A DNA stretch of 64,000 nucleotides, taken from contig NC_089461.1 in assembly GCF_029203305.1 (NCBI RefSeq), positions 620,001 through 684,000 on the forward strand, read 5' to 3'. Each line of letters begins with the position of its first letter. Position 1 is the stretch's first letter. A program made the position numbers and the translations under genes. Positions 61,301 to 64,000 of the stretch are shown piece by piece. The DNA comes from Yamadazyma tenuis. Its lineage: Eukaryota; Ascomycota; Pichiomycetes; Serinales; Debaryomycetaceae. Below the pieces are notes generated by a model. The model was not told where the DNA came from and searched no databases. It saw nothing but the letters and a program-made list of their open reading frames with translations.

Positions 61301-61670
61301 CATGGCCAAAGGATTCACTCTCTTCCAGGCCACCAAAAACATCGTACCTCAAGTATCATTCAACTTCAACCAGTTTCTTGGGGCCTTGACCAACACTCCG
61401 TCGGCCTATAAGTTTGAACTCATATACGACGACTTTGGCACCGTCAACTACATCAAAGTGGCGGATGCTACCGTCAACTCGCCGTACCAAAGCTCTTTGA
61501 ACATCAACTTAAACGGACAAGGGCCATCTCCTACCTTAACCACACCCGAAACCACCCCGTTCCGAGTCCAAAACCAACTTCCCAACTCCCAAGCGTCACA
61601 GCCCAACCTCCTGATCTCTCTTGCTGCTTCTGCTGCCCAGTACACACCGCCCCGAGGTTTTTGGAACTAG
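58386..61670 (+). CDS. NST1: Salt-stress protein Nst1
   Basis: The 1094-residue protein has the Nst1 layout. An N-terminus with SKKKKKNKKKNK is followed by the conserved domain VHNMWFYNTTPEEIEKLKKFWDSL ... CNCANCGRKRDVI. A helical middle, an acidic block and a very long Lys/Glu/Arg/Gln coiled coil (about 560-765) follow, then an Asn/Ser/Pro-rich C-terminus. Nst1 negatively affects salt tolerance in yeast and interacts with splicing factor Msl1; it also associates with P-bodies. The ATG at 58386 is used because the longer frame begins with GTG. A 24-bp tandem repeat lies in the C-terminal part. Confidence 0.94.
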   Translation: MAQPMTSNNTTSIPLEPTANAIASSHKNGETIHFDYTADAAQGDLVIPSASQNAPATSKKKKKNKKKNKTKVSASASVNVTSATITNPEDDYPISRVIKQGPDGSVVVESLPDNESEPSVRVNDSTCLGNPVHNMWFYNTTPEEIEKLKKFWDSLDTDTRESLAHIDKSEFLQVLRLDPKPSIHAPVKEKQDRDLHAFLSQNCNCANCGRKRDVIIAEVEHLYEENMENITEFLAKMSSLDDLPNLPDMLFEGKNSISDVPVLPTANSFEAAIRRQFDNASIESISKELESDPNVDLESSYRSFSSIFPGLEPSLALEFGAKLQRMAEIFEKGNVDQLTPDRREIALKEFSSFREFVREHKIAGNMDLFLKLARLTKLFDGMSSFFKPSAGAVNTKASDDPDAVFTKTLLNLTDDIFLNEGQGFIEMMDALSDSRETREFLSQSEPSAQDFAAIKSRMQKDAEDFRRKTQKQLDDKQPVDKGVSVSKEVKHELEEAFPEEDLYDDEDEDFEDEDDLDDQSSLDGSEISEEEKLQELRHLFLMQIIRLFRRGVIKAYKERQSQDQAQKLIEELEAEESAKKEKELKKLKQREKAKEKKRLQQLAKEEEKKRKEEELKAKEEEKKRREEQLKLDQRRRTEELLRKKEDEKMKRIEEQQKKLELQRVKEEAQKRLEELKRKEQQKRDEELKEKAKQEQERQTKERQLSNQREAERLAKQKEIESIAKQKAAEELRIQREAERLAMEIEEQQRLQELMDRKLAQEEPSRAGNDNQVSNGQSLGATNPLLQDLYPQSMSNTPKLDAWFPGTPPAQQPQLNQNFMFNNVALDPFNDPFTTAATPLLSNLTLNRNNANASTTTQPPGLTGGLGYSGVWNNLATKSRNNTIWNNTGSIWNSGGVNGTSSPNISNTNLNNLSSTNLNNLSATNLNNLSATNLNGTSGLPAPTTTNTDPHIIHSAAVQAFQMLSTSNLLEFGMAKGFTLFQATKNIVPQVSFNFNQFLGALTNTPSAYKFELIYDDFGTVNYIKVADATVNSPYQSSLNINLNGQGPSPTLTTPETTPFRVQNQLPNSQASQPNLLISLAASAAQYTPPRGFWN
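61104..61199. repeat. 24-bp tandem repeat in NST1
   Basis: Units at 61104, 61128 and 61152, with a partial one at 61176, encode TNLNNLS(S/A). Two units are identical at all but a few bases. It is a coding minisatellite in a disordered region. Confidence 0.9.
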
Positions 61671-61719
61671 TTTCCCGTATATATAGTGTAATATATGTAT
61701 TAGCAGCCGAGTTACCACG

Positions 61720-61736
61720 AAGCGCGCAATGCGCGA
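61720..61736. promoter_or_regulatory. AAGCGCGCAATGCGCGA motif, NST1/RHO2 gap
   Basis: Two GCGCG cores six bases apart, beginning with AAGCGCGC as in the PRP6/RRB1 and NCR1/DCD1 promoters. About 190 bp upstream of RHO2. Confidence 0.35.
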
Positions 61737-61927
61737 CACTCGCATCCGAGTCACAATCTACAAGAACTTCCAGGCTACAAGCCCTTTTCTACTCACATCT
61801 TCATATTACCACCCCAACTGCACTCCAACCACAGATATATCGCCTGCCACATTACAGACCACAACTTCCCCCTAGTTTCTAAGCCCCCTCCTCCTCCAAA
61901 CTTCTTCGTGTTCAAGTAACATCTCTC

Positions 61928-62488
61928 ATGGTCGAAGTGCTAAAGAGAAAGCTTGTGATAGTAGGCGACGGTGCCTGCGGTAAAACTTCACTCTTGTACG
62001 TGTTCACTCTCGGAGAGTTCCCAACCGAATACCATCCAACCGTGTTTGAGAACTACGTGACTGACTGCCGAATAGATGGTAAACCGCTCCAGCTCGCACT
62101 ATGGGACACGGCAGGCCAAGAAGAGTACGAACGGCTCCGACCCTTGAGCTACGCAAACTCGCACGTGATCTTGATCGGCTTTGCCATCGACCAGCCTGAC
62201 TCGTTGGAAAGCGCCCGCACAAAATGGATGCATGAAATACGGACCTACTGTCCCAACACGCCATATGTGCTTGTGGGACTAAAAAAGGACTTACGACAAA
62301 GTGAAACCAGTAAAAAGTATGTGCAGGTGGCTCGGGCTCAGTTTGTAGCAGAGCAAATGCAAGCCAAAACGTATCTTGAAAGTTCTGCCCTCACCGGTGA
62401 AGGTGTCGATGATATTTTCGAATTTGCGGCCCGCACCAGTTTATTGAATATCAAGAAGCCTGTCAATTCATGTTGTGTTATACTATAA
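61928..62488 (+). CDS. RHO2: Rho2-type small GTPase
   Basis: The 186-residue Rho GTPase has the P-loop GDGACGKT (13-20), switch I PTVFENYV, switch II DTAGQEEYERLRP, and the Rho insert KKDLRQ region. The C-terminus is NSCCVIL, a palmitoylatable Cys next to a geranylgeranyl-type CaaX (CVIL). LVIVGDGACGKTSLLYVFTL and the closing CALTGEGVDDIFE match Rho2 better than Rho1, 3 or 4. Rho2 acts in cell-wall integrity and polarity. The first ATG after a C-rich leader is used. Confidence 0.93.
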   Translation: MVEVLKRKLVIVGDGACGKTSLLYVFTLGEFPTEYHPTVFENYVTDCRIDGKPLQLALWDTAGQEEYERLRPLSYANSHVILIGFAIDQPDSLESARTKWMHEIRTYCPNTPYVLVGLKKDLRQSETSKKYVQVARAQFVAEQMQAKTYLESSALTGEGVDDIFEFAARTSLLNIKKPVNSCCVIL

Positions 62489-63058
62489 TAGCACTAAATA
62501 CAGTAAAATATAATAGACGTTTCAGGTGAGGATCAAGATTAGCAGTCTTACACCTTGCGAGCGGGAGCCAACTGAAAAGTTTTGTATACCAGGCTGTCAG
62601 CACAATCGCCAAAGCGAAAACAGCCTCTTTGACAACCAAACGGGGTCCGCAAAAGACCACGAAAATCACATGCCTTACTCTGTTGGATTCAACACCTAAG
62701 TTGAACGGAAGGGTGTCAAAACGCACACGATCTTAAATAGTTGTTTAAAAGTATTTCTGAATATGGGGCCAATAGTCTCCAAACGTACAAGATAAGTTGT
62801 TGCTTAAAAGCAATTATGAATAAGAGACCAACCCTTCAATGCACTCCACTCTCAGACGGGGAGTAAAATATCCCATCATCACCAGGGTCTAGAATACTCC
62901 TGATTCGTGCGGAGCCCATTCCGATGCAAATTGCCCTGATAAATGCGGTTATCAGATTCTCGCCTGTGTAAAGTGGTATCTTGAGGGTTGAAGGGGAATT
63001 AATTACCACTTTTTCCCAAGACCCCAATTCAAACATACCCTTACTTCATCTCTTGAAA
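62489..63058. other. Intergenic region RHO2 to the last ORF
   Basis: A 570-bp gap with no recognised gene. It contains an imperfect direct duplication (about 62738-62772 and 62794-62830, both of the form AGTTGTT..TTAAAAG..A...TGAATA). No tRNA-type or snoRNA box pair was found. Confidence 0.4.
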
Positions 63059-63892
63059 ATGGACTCCCCTATTTTAGTTCCAGAAGCAACCCCAAATGAT
63101 TATGTCTCTATTACTCACAAATCAAGCACAGCTTCCTTGAGTACCATGTCCGACATAACAGATCTATTTCCTAGTCGTGGGTATCCACTTATCGATACCA
63201 TTATTGCCACACCACTAGGTGAGTTGGAAGCTGCCTCCGCCCAAGCTGAAGATTTTGAAGCTGTTAGAGACCATGCTGAACGGATTGCAAAAAGCCTTGT
63301 TCGACGCCTTGAACCTCTCAGAACTCTTGGAACGTTTGACAGACACATTCCCCAGTGGTCTGATGAAATCAATCTGTTCTTTGGGGACCACCCCGATATT
63401 CGTGATGCCTATGAAAGTAAGTCATGTGATCCTACCTACTATGTATTCCTCAAAGAAAGCTTCCCGTTTTGGATCAAGTCCTTTGATCAGGAGGTAATTC
63501 TTTCCTTACACCAAAAGAATAAATTGAGGCACAATTTCGATCAACGAAGCTTCAAAGAAGTATGGCAATACATAAAAGCAAACGAAGTGAAGATCCATGA
63601 ATTCAAGATTCAGCGGGTATTGAGGGATTTAATGAAGAAACACCCTGCTGACTGGTTACATTACGAACAAGGTACGTGCTTCAGACGTGAGTATAAAGAC
63701 TATCTTGAATTTCTTGACAATCATGGATGTTTGCTTATACAGCTATACTGGGGCTTAAGTTTGCAGAATAAGAGAGCCTTAGTGAATATCCTTGCTCAAA
63801 ACTACCAGAACAACATGGTTCTTCGTTACAAAGACATCTCTAATGTATTGAGTTGTCATGAAGATTTCAAGAAGCCCCGTAACTGGGATTAA
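63059..63892 (+). CDS. Unrecognised protein, possible lineage-specific gene
   Basis: A 277-residue frame starting at the ATG at 63059 (the longer open frame begins with TTG). The product is soluble-looking, Trp- and Tyr-rich in its second half (SFPFWIKSFDQE, EVWQYIKANEVKIHEFKI, HPADWLHYEQGTCF, LLIQLYWGLSLQNKRALVNIL), with mixed helices and no signal peptide, TM or catalytic motif. The size and the W-containing helices loosely recall capsid/Gag-like helical proteins, but I cannot support that. I do not recognise it. Codon use looks like its neighbours. Confidence 0.6.
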   Translation: MDSPILVPEATPNDYVSITHKSSTASLSTMSDITDLFPSRGYPLIDTIIATPLGELEAASAQAEDFEAVRDHAERIAKSLVRRLEPLRTLGTFDRHIPQWSDEINLFFGDHPDIRDAYESKSCDPTYYVFLKESFPFWIKSFDQEVILSLHQKNKLRHNFDQRSFKEVWQYIKANEVKIHEFKIQRVLRDLMKKHPADWLHYEQGTCFRREYKDYLEFLDNHGCLLIQLYWGLSLQNKRALVNILAQNYQNNMVLRYKDISNVLSCHEDFKKPRNWD

Positions 63893-64000
63893 GAATAATG
63901 ATGAAAGGAACGAGCTAGGTTGTCTAGCATGAATTAACCTTGCCTGTGCGCGTTTGCGTGAAATGGTTGCAAAATCACTGCCACAAATTTAAAATACCTT

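Overview
The window is a gene-dense, intron-poor chromosomal segment of a budding yeast. It carries 41 protein genes, mostly single-exon, alternating on both strands with short intergenic gaps. Four genes need a spliceosomal intron, and all four introns have GTAYGT donors and perfect TACTAAC branch points. Several CTG codons fall where the S. cerevisiae proteins, as I remember them, have serine: VAS1 at 4126 and GUP1 at 19646 and 19910. That points to the CUG-Ser clade (Debaryomycetaceae/Metschnikowiaceae type, e.g. Candida, Debaryomyces, Yamadazyma). CTG should therefore be read as Ser in every protein here. I cannot name the species. No tRNA, rRNA, CRISPR, transposon or virus-derived element was recognised.

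Layout, 0-10.9 kb: RRP46 and PRP31 (divergent), VAS1 with two in-frame starts, an MFS sugar-type transporter divergent from a nucleoside hydrolase, a 1-kb regulatory stretch leading to a 59-residue stress-type protein, and a Cdt1-like replication factor. 10.9-22.4 kb: SPF1, a 2-oxoglutarate oxygenase, TPC1 (spliced), an unknown spliced gene, an unknown membrane protein, GUP1, SOM1 and MMS2 (spliced). 22.4-34.2 kb: MAD1, PRP6, RRB1, KEL3, DIM1 and KAR9. 34.2-45 kb: a small membrane protein, PCM1/AGM1, LCL3, an EAF-like protein, a small coiled-coil protein, SLM3/MTU1, RIM101, a multi-TM secretory-type protein broken by a frameshift, and an SNG1-like protein. 45-64 kb: YPI1, a WSC-type wall sensor, a PPR-like mitochondrial protein, RPC10/RPB12, CRP1/MDG1 (spliced), NCR1, DCD1, FMP41, NST1, RHO2 and an unrecognised ORF.

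Most genes are conserved housekeeping genes serving splicing (PRP31, PRP6), ribosome and RNA metabolism (RRP46, RRB1, DIM1, RPC10), mitochondria (TPC1, SOM1, SLM3, LCL3, FMP41, PPR protein), the spindle and cell cycle (MAD1, KAR9, Cdt1) and wall/pH/membrane homeostasis (PCM1, WSC sensor, RHO2, RIM101, GUP1, SPF1, NCR1). There is no operon-like logic; divergent pairs share promoters. The most interesting signals are regulatory or structural: the transporter-nucleosidase pair around CGG/CCG palindromes, a stress-element-rich promoter over a tiny hydrophilic protein, tandem Rim101 sites upstream of RIM101, a recurrent AAGCGCGC promoter motif, PAC/RRPE elements at ribosome-biogenesis genes, and the single-frameshift membrane gene. 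I see no clearly novel multi-gene system.
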